Origin: Sandaracinobacteroides hominis
Lineage (GTDB): Bacteria > Pseudomonadota > Alphaproteobacteria > Sphingomonadales > Sphingomonadaceae
Assembly (NCBI RefSeq): GCF_016464365.1
Contig: NZ_JADCUC010000003.1
Coordinates: 248,001-312,000 of the forward strand
Length of the DNA stretch: 64,000 nucleotides
Direction: 5' to 3'
Shown: piece by piece, positions 38,263 through 47,594 of the stretch
Numbering within the stretch: the first letter of the stretch is position 1
How the letters are laid out: the number at the start of each line of letters is the position of its first letter
Notes under the pieces: model-generated
Database searches by the model: none
What the model was told of the DNA's origin: nothing
What the model saw: the letters and a program-made list of their open reading frames with translations, nothing else
Made by a program: the position numbers and the translations under genes

Positions 38263-39774
38263 CTAGGCCAGTGCCTTTTTCAGTAGTTCATTGACCACAG
38301 CCGGATTAGCCTTCCCGCCCGACGCCTTCATCACCTGCCCGACGAAGAAGCCGAAGAGCTTGTCCTTGCCTGAGCGGTATTCGGCCAGCTTGTCGGGGTT
38401 GGCTGCCAGCACTTCGGCGATGGCGGTTTCCAGTGCTCCGGTGTCGCTTACCTGCTTCAGGCCGCGGGCTTCGGCGATGTCGCCGGGGTTTTCGCGGGTT
38501 TCGAGCATGATCTCGAACACCTGCTTTGCCAGCGGGCCGGAGAGGGTGCCGTCTGCCATCAGGGCGAGGAGTTCGCCGCCTTGGGTGGGGGTTACAGGGC
38601 TGGCGCTGATGTCGAGATCCAGCTTGTTGAGGGCGCCGAAGAGGTCGCCTGTCATCCAGTTGGCGGCGCGTTCGGCTACGTCGATTTCCGGCTTGCCCTG
38701 CCGTCTGGCGCTGTCGGCCAGCAGCGTTTCGAACCAGCGGGCGTGTTCGGCGTCTGCGGTGAGGACGCCGGCGAGATAGGGGCTGAGGGCCAGTTCATTC
38801 TCATAGCGGGCGCGCTTGGCGGCCGGGAGTTCGGGGAGGCTCGCCTTGCATTCGGCGATGAATTCCTCGGTCAGTTCCAGCGGCAGCAAGTCCGGCTCCG
38901 GGAAATAGCGGTAGTCGTGCGCGTCTTCCTTGGAGCGGAGCGAGCGGGTTTCCTGGGTTTCGGGATCGAACAGGCGGGTTTCCTGACGGATTTGGCCGCC
39001 GGATTCCAGGATTTCGACTTGCCGCTTCGCCTCGGAGACGATGGCCTGCTGGATGAAGCGGATCGAGTTGACGTTCTTGATCTCGCACCGCGTGCCGAAG
39101 GGGGCGCCGGGCTTGCGGACGGAGACGTTGACGTCGGCCCGCATCGAGCCTTCCTGCATGTTGCCGTCGCAGGTGCCGATGGCGCGCAGGATGGAGCGGA
39201 GCTGGCCGACATAGGCGCCGGCCTCTTGCGGCGAGCGGATATCGGGCTTGGAGACGATTTCCATCAACGCCACGCCGGAGCGGTTGAGATCGACGTAGCT
39301 CATTGTCGGCGACAGGTCGTGGATGGACTTGCCGGCATCCTGCTCCAGGTGGATGCGCTCGATGCCGACGGTGGTTTTCTGGCCGTCGTCGGTTTCAACC
39401 TCGATTGCGCCCTCGCCCACGACGGGGTGCTGGAATTGCGAGATCTGGTAGCCCTGCGGCAGGTCGGCGTAGAAGTAGTTCTTACGGTCGAAGCGGCTCC
39501 AGCGGTTGATCGTGGCGCCGAGCGCGAGGCCGGTGCGGACGGCCTGGGCGACGCATTCGCCGTTCAGCACGGGAAGCATGCCGGGCATGGCGGCATCGAC
39601 GAGGCTGACCTGGCTGTTTGGCTCTGCGCCGAATTCGGTGGCGGCGCCGGAGAAGAGCTTGGAATTGGACGTGACCTGGGCGTGGACTTCGAGCCCGATC
39701 ACGAGTTCCCAGGGGCCGGTCTGGCCTTCGATGGTATAGGTGCCGGCGGGGCCGTCGGTGTAGGGGGTGGTCAT
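38263..39774 (-). CDS. gatB: Asp-tRNA(Asn)/Glu-tRNA(Gln) amidotransferase subunit B
   Basis: This 503-residue GatB subunit binds and activates the mischarged tRNA so that the ammonia released by GatA can amidate it. The catalytic domain opens with [20 protein letters not shown], and the C-terminal YqeY-like tail ([20 protein letters not shown]) is present. The start at MTTPYTDG lies a little upstream of the conserved domain; no stronger alternative is seen. Unlike the usual gatCAB order, an acyltransferase gene separates it from gatA. Confidence 0.97.
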   Translation of the reverse strand: MTTPYTDGPAGTYTIEGQTGPWELVIGLEVHAQVTSNSKLFSGAATEFGAEPNSQVSLVDAAMPGMLPVLNGECVAQAVRTGLALGATINRWSRFDRKNYFYADLPQGYQISQFQHPVVGEGAIEVETDDGQKTTVGIERIHLEQDAGKSIHDLSPTMSYVDLNRSGVALMEIVSKPDIRSPQEAGAYVGQLRSILRAIGTCDGNMQEGSMRADVNVSVRKPGAPFGTRCEIKNVNSIRFIQQAIVSEAKRQVEILESGGQIRQETRLFDPETQETRSLRSKEDAHDYRYFPEPDLLPLELTEEFIAECKASLPELPAAKRARYENELALSPYLAGVLTADAEHARWFETLLADSARRQGKPEIDVAERAANWMTGDLFGALNKLDLDISASPVTPTQGGELLALMADGTLSGPLAKQVFEIMLETRENPGDIAEARGLKQVSDTGALETAIAEVLAANPDKLAEYRSGKDKLFGFFVGQVMKASGGKANPAVVNELLKKALA

Positions 39775-39815
39775 GCGCGCGTAATGGCGCGCGGGCGGGC
39801 CGGAGGCAAGGTGCC

Positions 39816-41000
39816 TTAGGTGCGCAGGCGGGGCAGTTTGCCGGCGTTCAGCAGCGACAGCAGGCGCGGGGCGGTGCCGCGGAGCGCGAACGACATGGCG
39901 AAGGCGGCGGCGATGGCCAGAGGCGGCTGGATCAGGAAGATGAGCGGCAGCCACTGGGTATCGTCCGGGAGGACGTGCCCGAGCGCGCGGAATAGCAGGA
40001 AGTGTGAACAGAAGGCGAGGAAGATCACCGATTCGACGCGGGCGATGCGGCTGTAGGCGCCGGAACGCTGCAGGGCGAGGCAGGCCATCCAGACCAGCCA
40101 GGCGACGGCGAAGCGGGCGCTGTTGGAGAGGAGCTGGATGAAGAGATCGTGGCTGCCCGCCTTCTGCGGAAGGGGAAGCCAAACGCGCAGGGTGCAGATG
40201 ATCAGCACCACCGCCGCCACCCAGGTGGGCCAATCCAGCCGCACCTTGCGCGGAACCTGCCAGTGGAGCGCGAAACCGATGCCGACAAGATAGAAGAGCA
40301 GCAGCTGCGGGCGGAGGATGATCGGCTGTTCGGGGTGAAAAATGGCGAAGGCGGCTGCCAGCGCCAGCACCGGCCAGGGGGCGAGTTGCATCAACCGGAT
40401 GAGGATTGGCGACAGCAGGGCGCAGACGAACATGTCCCGCAGGAAGGCGAGCGGGAGGGTTGCTGGACGGCCGGTGAGGGCGAAGATGCTGTTATACCAG
40501 GGTTCTTCGATCACATAATCGGGCAGGTGGCCGCCAAACAGCGTGACCGCACCCCAGATCATCAGCAGCAGCGCGCCGTTCCATAGCCACATCGGCACCA
40601 GCAGCGTGCGCGCCTTGTCGGCGACGACTTCGCGCCAGTTCCTGCGGCGATAGCCGGCGGTGACGAGCAGGTAGCCCGAGATGATCGTGAGCAGCGGAAC
40701 TGAGGAGCGGCCAAGAACATCGACCAGCAGGTGGACCACTGTACCGAAGGAGCCGGTGAAGGCGTCGTCTGGGGATTCAGCCGCGCCGGCCCAGGCGTGA
40801 ACGTACATCATGAAGAAAATCGCCACGGCGCGGGAGACGACAATCGCGCGCATGGCGGACGGGTCCATGGCGACTGCCGGGGGCGGCGCGGTGAAATCGG
40901 GGACGCGAGTTTGGATTTCCGCGTAGCCGTCGGCTACCGAAAAGCTTCCCTCTGGCACAGTGGCCAGCCGTTCAGACCGATTATACCGTTGCCCGGCCAT
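39816..41000 (-). CDS. Acyltransferase 3-family membrane protein
   Basis: This 394-residue inner-membrane protein has about ten transmembrane helices. It matches the acyltransferase 3 family: an early helix with [11 protein letters not shown] (the conserved His in the first helix) and [14 protein letters not shown]. Members O-acylate sugars in lipopolysaccharide, exopolysaccharide or osmoregulated glucans. An unusually long N-terminal tail of about 55 residues precedes TM1, so a later Met (45 or 50) may be the true start. It sits between gatA and gatB on the same strand. GGTTAAC lies 51 bp upstream. Confidence 0.85.
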   Translation of the reverse strand: MAGQRYNRSERLATVPEGSFSVADGYAEIQTRVPDFTAPPPAVAMDPSAMRAIVVSRAVAIFFMMYVHAWAGAAESPDDAFTGSFGTVVHLLVDVLGRSSVPLLTIISGYLLVTAGYRRRNWREVVADKARTLLVPMWLWNGALLLMIWGAVTLFGGHLPDYVIEEPWYNSIFALTGRPATLPLAFLRDMFVCALLSPILIRLMQLAPWPVLALAAAFAIFHPEQPIILRPQLLLFYLVGIGFALHWQVPRKVRLDWPTWVAAVVLIICTLRVWLPLPQKAGSHDLFIQLLSNSARFAVAWLVWMACLALQRSGAYSRIARVESVIFLAFCSHFLLFRALGHVLPDDTQWLPLIFLIQPPLAIAAAFAMSFALRGTAPRLLSLLNAGKLPRLRT

Positions 41001-41050
41001 AGACCTTGCCCATTGAGTCTAGCTTGCCCCCGCATATTCGACGGAAACAA

Positions 41051-41057
41051 GGTTAAC
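41051..41057. promoter_or_regulatory. GGTTAAC element upstream of acyltransferase
   Basis: GGTTAACG occurs in the 75-bp gap between gatA and the acyltransferase gene, 51 bp before the acyltransferase ATG. It resembles the TTAAC elements upstream of the PEP-CTERM genes, so the acyltransferase may have its own promoter. Confidence 0.25.
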
Positions 41058-41075
41058 GCATTGGGCCGGTCTAAG

Positions 41076-42554
41076 CTACCACCAATGTTGCGGTGCAGCA
41101 GTGAACCCGGCGCGGCATTCCAACGCATGGCCGGCATCCAGCACGCCCTGCTCGTCCAGCGGTTTGCCGATGATCTGCAGGCCGAGCGGCAAGCCTTGTG
41201 AATCGAGGCCGGCCGGAATCGACATCGCCGGGAGGCCTGCGAGCGAGGCGGGGACGGTGAAAACGTCGTTCAGGTACATGGCGATCGGGTCGGCGGACTT
41301 GGCGCCGAGGCCGAAGGCGGCGGTGGGGGCCGTGGGGGTGAGCAGCAGGTCGCAGCTTTCCCAGGCGCGCTCGAAATCCTGCGCGATGAGGGCGCGGACC
41401 TTTTGCGCCTTCAGATAATAGGCGTCGTAGTAGCCGGCGGAGAGGACGTAGGTGCCGATCATGATGCGGCGCTTTACCTCGCCGCCGAAGCCGGCTCCGC
41501 GGGTGGCCTCGTACATGTCGTTCAGGCTGCCGCCGGGGGGCGTGACGCGCTGGCCGTAGCGAACGCCGTCATAGCGGGCGAGGTTGGAGGAGGCCTCTGC
41601 CGGGGCGACGATATAGTAAGTGGGGAGTGCTTCCCTGGTGTGGGGGAGCGAGACTTCGACGATTTCGGCGCCGGCGTCCTTTGCCCAGTCTATGCCCTGT
41701 TGCCACAGCGCTTCGAGCTGCGGGTCCATGCCCTCCACGCGATATTCGCGCGGGATGCCGATGCGCTTGCCCTTGAGACTGCCGTTCAGCGCTGCCGCCC
41801 ATTGCGGGACCGGGGCGTTGATGGAGGTGGAATCCTTGGGGTCGTAGCCGGACATCGCCTCCAGCATGATGGCGCAGTCGCGGACGTCGCGGGCCATGGC
41901 GCCGGGCTGATCGAGCGAGGAGGCGAAGGCGATGACGCCCCAGCGCGAGCAGCGGCCGTAGGTGGGCTTGATGCCGGCGATGCCGGTGAAGGCGGCGGGC
42001 TGGCGGATGGAGCCTCCCGTGTCGGTGCCGGTGGCGGCCGCGCAGAGCCGGGCGGAGACAGCGGCGGACGAGCCGCCGGAGGAGCCGCCGGGGACGAGGT
42101 TTTCGCTGGAACCATCCGCGCGCCAGGGCGAGATGACCGGGCCGTAGGCGCTGGTTTCGTTGGAGCTGCCCATGGCGAATTCGTCTAGGTTCAGCTTGCC
42201 GAGCATGGCGGCGCCGGCTGCGAACAGCTTTTCGGTGACTGTGCTGTCGTAGCGGGGCTTGAAGCCTTGCAGGATCTTGCTGGCGGCGGTGGTTTCGACG
42301 CCCTTGGTGCAGAAGAGATCCTTGATGCCGAGCGGGATGCCGGCGAGCGGGCCTGCGGTGCCGGCCTTGAGGGCGGCGTCTGCGGCGTCTGCGGCGGCGA
42401 GGGCGTGATCGGGGGTTTCGACCAGGAAGGCGTTCAGTGGGCGCGCGGCTTCGACGGCGCTGACGTGCGCGGAGACGAGTTCGCGGGCGGAGAATTCGCC
42501 GGCGGCGAGGCCGGACTGCATCTTGGCGAGCGAGAGATCGGTGAGGGCGGACAC
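41076..42554 (-). CDS. gatA: Asp-tRNA(Asn)/Glu-tRNA(Gln) amidotransferase subunit A
   Basis: This 492-residue amidase-signature enzyme releases ammonia from glutamine for transamidation of tRNA. The catalytic Lys is in [13 protein letters not shown], and the Ser cluster lies in [13 protein letters not shown] and [13 protein letters not shown]. The GTG start shares one base with the gatC stop (TAGTG), giving translational coupling. The longer upstream reading frame crosses gatC and was rejected. Confidence 0.97.
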   Translation of the reverse strand: MSALTDLSLAKMQSGLAAGEFSARELVSAHVSAVEAARPLNAFLVETPDHALAAADAADAALKAGTAGPLAGIPLGIKDLFCTKGVETTAASKILQGFKPRYDSTVTEKLFAAGAAMLGKLNLDEFAMGSSNETSAYGPVISPWRADGSSENLVPGGSSGGSSAAVSARLCAAATGTDTGGSIRQPAAFTGIAGIKPTYGRCSRWGVIAFASSLDQPGAMARDVRDCAIMLEAMSGYDPKDSTSINAPVPQWAAALNGSLKGKRIGIPREYRVEGMDPQLEALWQQGIDWAKDAGAEIVEVSLPHTREALPTYYIVAPAEASSNLARYDGVRYGQRVTPPGGSLNDMYEATRGAGFGGEVKRRIMIGTYVLSAGYYDAYYLKAQKVRALIAQDFERAWESCDLLLTPTAPTAAFGLGAKSADPIAMYLNDVFTVPASLAGLPAMSIPAGLDSQGLPLGLQIIGKPLDEQGVLDAGHALECRAGFTAAPQHWW

Positions 42555-42841
42555 TATTCGATCACCTTCGGGACGGCGAAGAAGCCGTGCGCGGCCTCCG
42601 GGGCATTGGCGAGGACATCTTCGGCGATGTTGCCATCGGTGACGACATCGGCGCGCCATTCGCGGGTGATCGGCATCACCGCGTTCATCGGCTGGGTGTT
42701 GCCGGTTTCGACCGCCTGCAGCTGATCGATCCAGCCGAGGATATTGTTGAGCTCGCGCGTCATCTTCGCGCCCTCTTCCGGCGCCAGTTTCAGGCGCGCG
42801 AGACCCGCTACGCGGGCTACCATCTTGTCGTCTACTGCCAT
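42554..42841 (-). CDS. gatC: Asp-tRNA(Asn)/Glu-tRNA(Gln) amidotransferase subunit C
   Basis: This 95-residue subunit wraps around GatA and GatB and holds the complex together. The N-terminal [19 protein letters not shown], the [10 protein letters not shown] segment and the FFAVPKVIE end are typical. It is the first gene of the gatC-gatA run. With no separate glnS or asnS gene visible in the window, whether the complex acts on Gln- or Asn-tRNA cannot be told. Confidence 0.96.
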   Translation of the reverse strand: MAVDDKMVARVAGLARLKLAPEEGAKMTRELNNILGWIDQLQAVETGNTQPMNAVMPITREWRADVVTDGNIAEDVLANAPEAAHGFFAVPKVIE

Positions 42842-43099
42842 GGGAGGAGCGCCTAGCAGCGCGGGTGGGTTGGGGCAATTGGGGTTTGGGGTGTGAAGGG
42901 CGGAGGGGGATTGAGATTTTGTTGTCGCGGGGGAACGCTTCCGAAGTTTCGCGCCCCCCCTTTTCCGCGAGCTGCCCTTTGGTAGGAGTTGTCGGGGGTG
43001 ATTTGGCGTTCTGTCCTCAGATTTTCAAACTGCGCCGCATCGCTTGAGTGACGCGCTGACCCGTGTCATCTTGTTTGTGGCTTTGGCGGAGAGTGCAGA

Positions 43100-43489
43100 G
43101 TGCGTATCTTCTTGACGTTGATGTTGTTCAGTATAATCACGTTTCCAGCGCATGGTCAGTCTGCAAGACCAATTCGCATTTCTCACTCGGGCAGCGATAA
43201 TATCGGCCAAATTTTGGCCTTTCAGCTACGCGAACAAATCGCGTCCTCAAAAACACTTCGCCCTGCCGGCGAGCACGACTATCCGCGGTTCGAAATAGTG
43301 TTTGTAACAATGAATCCGGACAATGATCGATCCACGCAAACGATATACAGTGCAACTTTAATTTTGTCTCCAAAGGATGGAGAATTGAAGTTTTTTGCGA
43401 GTTCTTGGGTCGGCGTTTGCGGGAGCTCTCGGACAAAAGAGTGCGCAACCGGAATTATTGCTGGAGCTCAAAGTTTTCTGGAAGAGTAG
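43100..43489 (+). CDS. Small secreted protein of unknown function
   Basis: The protein has 129 residues. A signal peptide covers about 1-19 (ends FPAHGQ). The mature part contains a strand pattern (FEIVFVTMNPDNDRSTQTIY) and two Cys (GVCGSSRTKEC) that may pair. The start is GTG 43100. Its base composition is clearly more AT-rich than its neighbours, matching the toxin-antitoxin and Imm11 area that follows, so it may be part of a mobile accessory stretch. I do not recognise the family. Confidence 0.6.
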   Translation: MRIFLTLMLFSIITFPAHGQSARPIRISHSGSDNIGQILAFQLREQIASSKTLRPAGEHDYPRFEIVFVTMNPDNDRSTQTIYSATLILSPKDGELKFFASSWVGVCGSSRTKECATGIIAGAQSFLEE

Positions 43490-43666
43490 TCAAGAGTTTC
43501 GAAATTCTGAGAATTCTGGCGACGATACAACATTTCCACATGAATCAAGTTTGGTAGTTTATACAAATGACGGCCGACGCGTTGCGAATACATGTGACCA
43601 TGCGAGTGAGTGAGCGATGCAGTTTGTCCATGACGCACACGACTGACTTGCTTCCCTAGGCCACAA

Positions 43667-43861
43667 TCAGGCTATATGCTTGCTGCCGTCCCGTTTGCCG
43701 ATGAAGATGATTGGGCGGGTGCCGGGTGGTTGGACGTGCAATTCCAGCTTGCCTCCGGTGGCTTCGATGAAGCGGCAGAGGGCGGAGAGGTAGACGTCGG
43801 TTTGGCGCTCGAAATTCCTTTGCTCCGCGATCGAGAAGCGCCGAAGCTGTTGCGCATCCTG
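43667..43861 (-). pseudogene. C-terminal remnant of an XRE/HTH antitoxin-like regulator
   Basis: In the frame that continues straight past the toxin stop codon, 64 sense codons follow without a start. They contain SIAEQRNFERQTDVYLSALC, then RFIEATGGKLELHVQPPGTR and a short tail. This resembles the C-terminal end of XRE antitoxins, where a TDxYLSxLRxxIEAxGG pattern is common. The HTH part is missing. It is most likely debris from an older toxin-antitoxin locus; a programmed readthrough extension of the toxin is less likely. Confidence 0.5.
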
Positions 43862-44143
43862 CTACCAGCCCAGTTCCGCGTGCGATCCCAAGCGTACCAG
43901 TTGCAATGTCTCGTCGTCGGGCTTGCGGTAGATGAGCACCAGATCCGGCTTGATGTGGCAATCCCGGTGGTCGCGCCAGTCTCCGGTGAGGGCGTGATCG
44001 CGGTGACGCGGTTCGAGTGGTGCGTCATCTGCCAGCAGAACGATCACCGGGAACAGGTCGTCGTCCAACGTTGCGCGATGCTGGCCTTTCTTCTCCCTCT
44101 TGTAGTCGCGCTTGAATTGTCCGGTGCGTTCAATCGTCCGCAT
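43862..44143 (-). CDS. YafQ-family mRNA interferase toxin
   Basis: This 93-residue RelE-superfamily RNase cleaves mRNA, normally at the ribosome. The YafQ hallmarks are present: the DH in HRDHALTGDW, CHIKPDLVLIY (His and Asp conserved) and GSHAELGW with the catalytic His. The Trp that follows the Asp in E. coli YafQ is Leu here. The toxin ATG lies inside the 3' end of the antitoxin gene (14-bp overlap), the usual antitoxin-first order. Confidence 0.9.
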   Translation of the reverse strand: MRTIERTGQFKRDYKREKKGQHRATLDDDLFPVIVLLADDAPLEPRHRDHALTGDWRDHRDCHIKPDLVLIYRKPDDETLQLVRLGSHAELGW

Positions 44144-44393
44144 TAAGATCGGACATCAGGTCGGCGATCGAGCCGACGCGCTTGGCCTTGCCTTCCCGCG
44201 CTTCCTTCATTGCCGCAATCGTGGTGGCGTTGGGCGTCAGCGGTTCGAACGGCAAGGCCTTGTCGCGGGCGACGCGGATGAGCATCAGGCGCACGGCATC
44301 CGACACGGTCAGCCCCATGGCGGCGAGCACGGTCGCGGCTTCGTCCTTCACGGTTCCATCGATTCGGGTCTGGACTAGGGCATTGGCAGCCAT
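44130..44393 (-). CDS. RelB/DinJ-family antitoxin
   Basis: This 87-residue antitoxin neutralises the downstream YafQ-type toxin and represses its own promoter. The N-terminal ribbon-helix-helix is LVQTRIDGTVKDEAATVLAA with GLTVSDAVRLML, typical of DinJ. The C-terminus (AKRVGSIADLMSDL) would wrap the toxin. AAAGGA precedes the ATG. The palindrome ATTACATTGTAAT 16 bp upstream is a likely autoregulatory operator. Confidence 0.9.
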   Translation of the reverse strand: MAANALVQTRIDGTVKDEAATVLAAMGLTVSDAVRLMLIRVARDKALPFEPLTPNATTIAAMKEAREGKAKRVGSIADLMSDLNADD

Positions 44394-44408
44394 GGGATTC
44401 CTTTCTGC

Positions 44409-44421
44409 ATTACATTGTAAT
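44409..44421. promoter_or_regulatory. Toxin-antitoxin autoregulatory operator
   Basis: ATTACA-T-TGTAAT is a perfect 13-bp palindrome just upstream of the antitoxin ribosome-binding site. Ribbon-helix-helix antitoxins bind such short palindromes to repress their own operon. Confidence 0.6.
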
Positions 44422-44450
44422 TCACGAAGAGGGAGTTTTCAATGTGCTGA

Positions 44451-45734
44451 TCAGTCTCCGGGCGGCCCTACATAGTCCGCACCGTATACTGCCTTGCGGA
44501 TGTCGGTGTGGAGGGTGCCGTCGAAGGGGATTACCTGGACGAAGAAGACTGTGGCGAGGTGGTTGGCTGGGTCTACCCAGAATAGGGTGGAGGCCATGCC
44601 GTCCCAGAAATATTCGCCTGTTGCGCCCCGGTTTTCGCCGGGTTTGGGTTGGCGGTCTCTTACGGCGAAGTCGAAGCCGAAGGCGCCTCCTGCCTTGCCT
44701 GGCATCCATTGTCGGTCGGTGATCGCCGGGTCGAGCTGGTTGGTGGACATCTGGTGGACGGTGGAGGGTTTGAGGATGCGGGCGCCTTCCAGTTCGCCGC
44801 CGTTCAGGAGCATTCTCGCGAAGCGCATATAGTCGTCTATGGGGGCGACCAGGCCTGCGCCGCCCATGGTCATTTTCGCGCCGGGGAAGTTCATCGCGCG
44901 GAGTTGCGCGTCTGGCCAGCGGGTGAGTTTGCCATCTGCGCCCTTGGTGTAGGCGATGGCGAGGCGCGGCAGGCGGTCCATTGGCTGGTGCCATGCCGTT
45001 TCGGTCATCTTCAGCGGGCTGGTGATGTTTTTCGCGACATAGTCGGCAAACGGCATGCCGCTGAGTTTTTCGACGAGGAGCGCCTGCACGTCGACCGCGG
45101 CGCTGTAGTGCCAGATGGTGCCGGGATCGGCGACCAGCGGGACGGTGGCGAGTTTCGTGCCGAATTCGGACAGGCTGTTGGTGAGCGCCAGCGGGTCGGC
45201 CTTTACGAAGGCTGCCTCTGCGGCGCTGGGGCCGGGGCCATAGGCAAAGCCCGCCGTGTGGCGGAGGATGTCGCGGACGGTGATCTGGCGTTTGGCGGGG
45301 CGCCAGACGGGGTTGCCCTGCGCGTCGGTTCCGTTCTGCACCTGCATGTTTGCGAATTCGGGGAGGTAGGTGGCGAGCGGGTCGTCGAGCTTGAACTTGC
45401 CCTGTTCCCAGAGCTGCATCAGGGCGACGCCGGTGACCGGCTTCGTCATGGAATAGATCTGGACCAGCGTGTCGCGGCTCCAGGGGCGGTTGGCTTCGCG
45501 GTCTGCGAGGCCGGTTTGCCCGTAATAGACTTCGCGGCCGTCCTTCCAGACGAGGGCTGCGGCACCGGTGGCCCGGCCAGTTTTGACCATATCGGCTAGG
45601 GCTGCGTCTATGCGGGCCTTGTTCAGCTGGACCTGTTCGGTGGGAGCCGGCGGGCGGGCCTGTGCGGCGGGCGCGGCGGCGAGGACGGCACAGGCGGCCA
45701 GAAGTACGGCCCAGCGCTTGTTCGGATTTGTCAC
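44451..45734 (-). CDS. Class C beta-lactamase-fold serine hydrolase, secreted
   Basis: This 427-residue exported protein has a signal peptide at about 1-26. The SxxK catalytic motif is SMTK at about 95-98 and the YxA/YxN-type motif is YSA in WHYSAAVDVQ. The late HTD replaces the KTG box, as in many esterase-like members. It could be an esterase, carboxypeptidase or beta-lactamase-like enzyme; resistance cannot be assumed. The start is GTG 45734 with GGAGG 5 nt upstream. It diverges from the VOC gene. Confidence 0.9.
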   Translation of the reverse strand: MTNPNKRWAVLLAACAVLAAAPAAQARPPAPTEQVQLNKARIDAALADMVKTGRATGAAALVWKDGREVYYGQTGLADREANRPWSRDTLVQIYSMTKPVTGVALMQLWEQGKFKLDDPLATYLPEFANMQVQNGTDAQGNPVWRPAKRQITVRDILRHTAGFAYGPGPSAAEAAFVKADPLALTNSLSEFGTKLATVPLVADPGTIWHYSAAVDVQALLVEKLSGMPFADYVAKNITSPLKMTETAWHQPMDRLPRLAIAYTKGADGKLTRWPDAQLRAMNFPGAKMTMGGAGLVAPIDDYMRFARMLLNGGELEGARILKPSTVHQMSTNQLDPAITDRQWMPGKAGGAFGFDFAVRDRQPKPGENRGATGEYFWDGMASTLFWVDPANHLATVFFVQVIPFDGTLHTDIRKAVYGADYVGPPGD

Positions 45735-45769
45735 TTGCCCTCCCCGGGGTTGTTGCGTGAAGCTTGTGT

Positions 45770-46189
45770 ATGGAACAGCGACTCTCGATCGTCACCCTGG
45801 GAACTTCCGATCTGGGGCGGGCGACCGCCTTCTGGGAGGCGATGGGGCTGGAGCGGAAGGGGAAATATGGCGGCGTCGCCTTTTTTCAGCTGAACGGCGT
45901 GGCGCTGGCGATCTATCCGTTCGAGAAGCTGGCGGAGGATTGCGGGCTGCCGGGCGGGGTTCCGGCCGGGGGCGTGACGATTGCCTATAATACGCGGAGC
46001 GAGGCCGAGGTGGATGCCGTGCTGGCGGAGGCCGTGGCCGCCGGGGGCAAGCTGCAGGTGGCGGCGCACAAGGCCTTCTGGGGCGGCTATTCGGGCTATT
46101 TTCTGGACCCGGACGGGCATCCGTGGGAGGTGGCCTATAACCCGTTCTTTGAGCTGGGGCTGGATGGAGAGGTTATTTTGCCCGCTTGA
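45770..46189 (+). CDS. VOC-family (glyoxalase/bleomycin-resistance fold) protein
   Basis: This 139-residue protein has the paired beta-alpha-beta-beta-beta modules of the VOC superfamily. Family features are SIVTLGTSDLGRATAFWEAM at the N-terminus and GYFLDPDGHPWEVAYNP at the C-terminus, with a metal-ligand-like Glu in WEVAYN. The substrate is unknown. The ATG at 45770 was chosen over an upstream TTG. Its 3' end overlaps the convergent Imm11-like gene by 17 bp. Confidence 0.88.
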   Translation: MEQRLSIVTLGTSDLGRATAFWEAMGLERKGKYGGVAFFQLNGVALAIYPFEKLAEDCGLPGGVPAGGVTIAYNTRSEAEVDAVLAEAVAAGGKLQVAAHKAFWGGYSGYFLDPDGHPWEVAYNPFFELGLDGEVILPA

Positions 46190-46817
46190 ATATACGGCAC
46201 GACTTCCAAATTGATCGTTGGGACTGTATTTCCTTAATATAGGAAATATCTATACCTTTCATCTTGCTTGATATTATCCATTCTCCCAATTGATCAGAAA
46301 TCATTTTATATCCGGGCATATCTCGCACGCCCTCCCAAATTTGCATGTCTCCTATCAATTGTTTTGATAGAACTATATTGTCCAGATTTCTATTTTCCGG
46401 GTACCGACGGGATTTGTATTGATCGGATAATATGCTTTGATCGACGTCTATTGTATCTGCACGGTTTGCCACATTCAACAAATAGTATGGCGTTTGTAAT
46501 TCATTGCCGTCTGGGCCCAGTACTGCAGGGCCACGTTTCCGCTGCACTGTAAACGGGAACAGCTGGTGACGATTGGGCTCAAGCTCTTCAATCTTGTCGC
46601 GAACCCTTTGACTGACCGCCATCCAAGTCTGGACTACGATGAAGTCGGTCATCCGCTTGCGCCCTGTCTCCGGCGCCGCCATCGAGGGCATGTCGGCCGG
46701 GTCGTAGAGCTTCAGCTCCCCGCTATTAAAAAAGGCCGAATGGAAGTGCTGATCCTGGACAAACTTTACCGGGCATTGCCAGCGGTAGTCGCTCGTTATC
46801 TTGATATGGTACGCCAT
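46173..46817 (-). CDS. Imm11-like (MXAN_0049 family) immunity protein
   Basis: The protein has 214 residues. It shows the order of blocks common to Imm11-family immunity proteins: VRDKIEELEPNRHQLFPFTV, YYLLNVANRADTIDVDQS, and a C-terminal DMPGYKMISDQLGEWI segment where the family has a short LxVSDxxxxAL helix. Such proteins protect against a polymorphic toxin. The gene is far more AT-rich than its surroundings, and no toxin gene lies upstream. It is likely an orphan immunity gene gained by transfer. Confidence 0.65.
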   Translation of the reverse strand: MAYHIKITSDYRWQCPVKFVQDQHFHSAFFNSGELKLYDPADMPSMAAPETGRKRMTDFIVVQTWMAVSQRVRDKIEELEPNRHQLFPFTVQRKRGPAVLGPDGNELQTPYYLLNVANRADTIDVDQSILSDQYKSRRYPENRNLDNIVLSKQLIGDMQIWEGVRDMPGYKMISDQLGEWIISSKMKGIDISYIKEIQSQRSIWKSCRIFKRAK

Positions 46818-46904
46818 ACTCGACCTTGCTTATCCGACACACGCCGTCGCTTTTTACGAACGATATACGACTATTTGCACCAGACAAGCCAATTGATATA
46901 GTTT

Positions 46905-47543
46905 TCAGGCTGCTTGGGCGGCCATTTTCTGCAGGGCGATTGCGAGGCGTTCGGGTTCCTGGGCGCCCATTATGAGGCCTTTTTCGGCGAGGATCATGGC
47001 GGGGACGCCGGTTATACCCATTTCCTGCCAGCGTTGTTCGAGAGCCCGGACTGCGGGAGCGTAGCGTTGGTCGTTCAGGATTTCCTCTGCTTCGGCGCGG
47101 TTGAGGCCGGCTTTTTCGACGGCGGCGAGCAGGATCTCGCGGTCGGAGATGTCTTCGCTGCGGCTGAAATAGGCGTCGAAGAGGGCGAGTTTGAGCGCTG
47201 TCTGCTTCTCCGTGTCTTTCGCCCAGTGCAGGAGCTGGTGGGCGTCGAAGCTGTTGTAGATGCGCTTGTCTGGCGAGCGGTCGAACGCGATGCCGAGCGG
47301 GCGGGCGATGGAGTCCATGTGGCTGCGGCTGGTGGCGGATTGTTCGCGGGTGGCGCCGTATTTGCGGGCGATATGTTCCGCGACGTCTTCGCCTTCGGGA
47401 GCCATTTGCGGGTTCAGCTCGAACGGATGCCAGCGGATGTCGGCCTGAAGGCCGGCGATTTCGAGCGCCTTTTCGAGCTGGCGGTAGCCGATCAGGCACC
47501 AGGGGCAGACGACGTCGGAGATGATGTCTACCTTGATGGCCAT
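46905..47543 (-). CDS. DsbA-family oxidoreductase (FrnE-like)
   Basis: This 212-residue thioredoxin-fold protein has a CPWC active site in SDVVCPWCLIGY at about residues 13-16. The helical insert and the GVPAMIL cis-Pro segment (TGVPAMILAEKGLIMGAQ) match the FrnE/polyketide-type DsbA family. No signal peptide is present, so it acts in the cytoplasm. GGAG upstream supports the start. It diverges from prfC with a 51-bp gap. Confidence 0.92.
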   Translation of the reverse strand: MAIKVDIISDVVCPWCLIGYRQLEKALEIAGLQADIRWHPFELNPQMAPEGEDVAEHIARKYGATREQSATSRSHMDSIARPLGIAFDRSPDKRIYNSFDAHQLLHWAKDTEKQTALKLALFDAYFSRSEDISDREILLAAVEKAGLNRAEAEEILNDQRYAPAVRALEQRWQEMGITGVPAMILAEKGLIMGAQEPERLAIALQKMAAQAA

Positions 47544-47594
47544 GGGTTCGCTCCGCTGATTGAGAATGGCGCATATTCGCGCTAGGGGGCCGCG

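Noticed and set aside
42900-43010. GGGGG...CCCCC pairing followed by TTTT upstream of gatC
   Set aside because: The stem is short, the loop long, and it lies upstream of gatC rather than after a gene; too weak to call a terminator.
43395-43613. 72-codon plus-strand frame after the small secreted protein
   Set aside because: It overlaps the end of the 43100-43489 gene in another frame and has no ribosome-binding site or domain.
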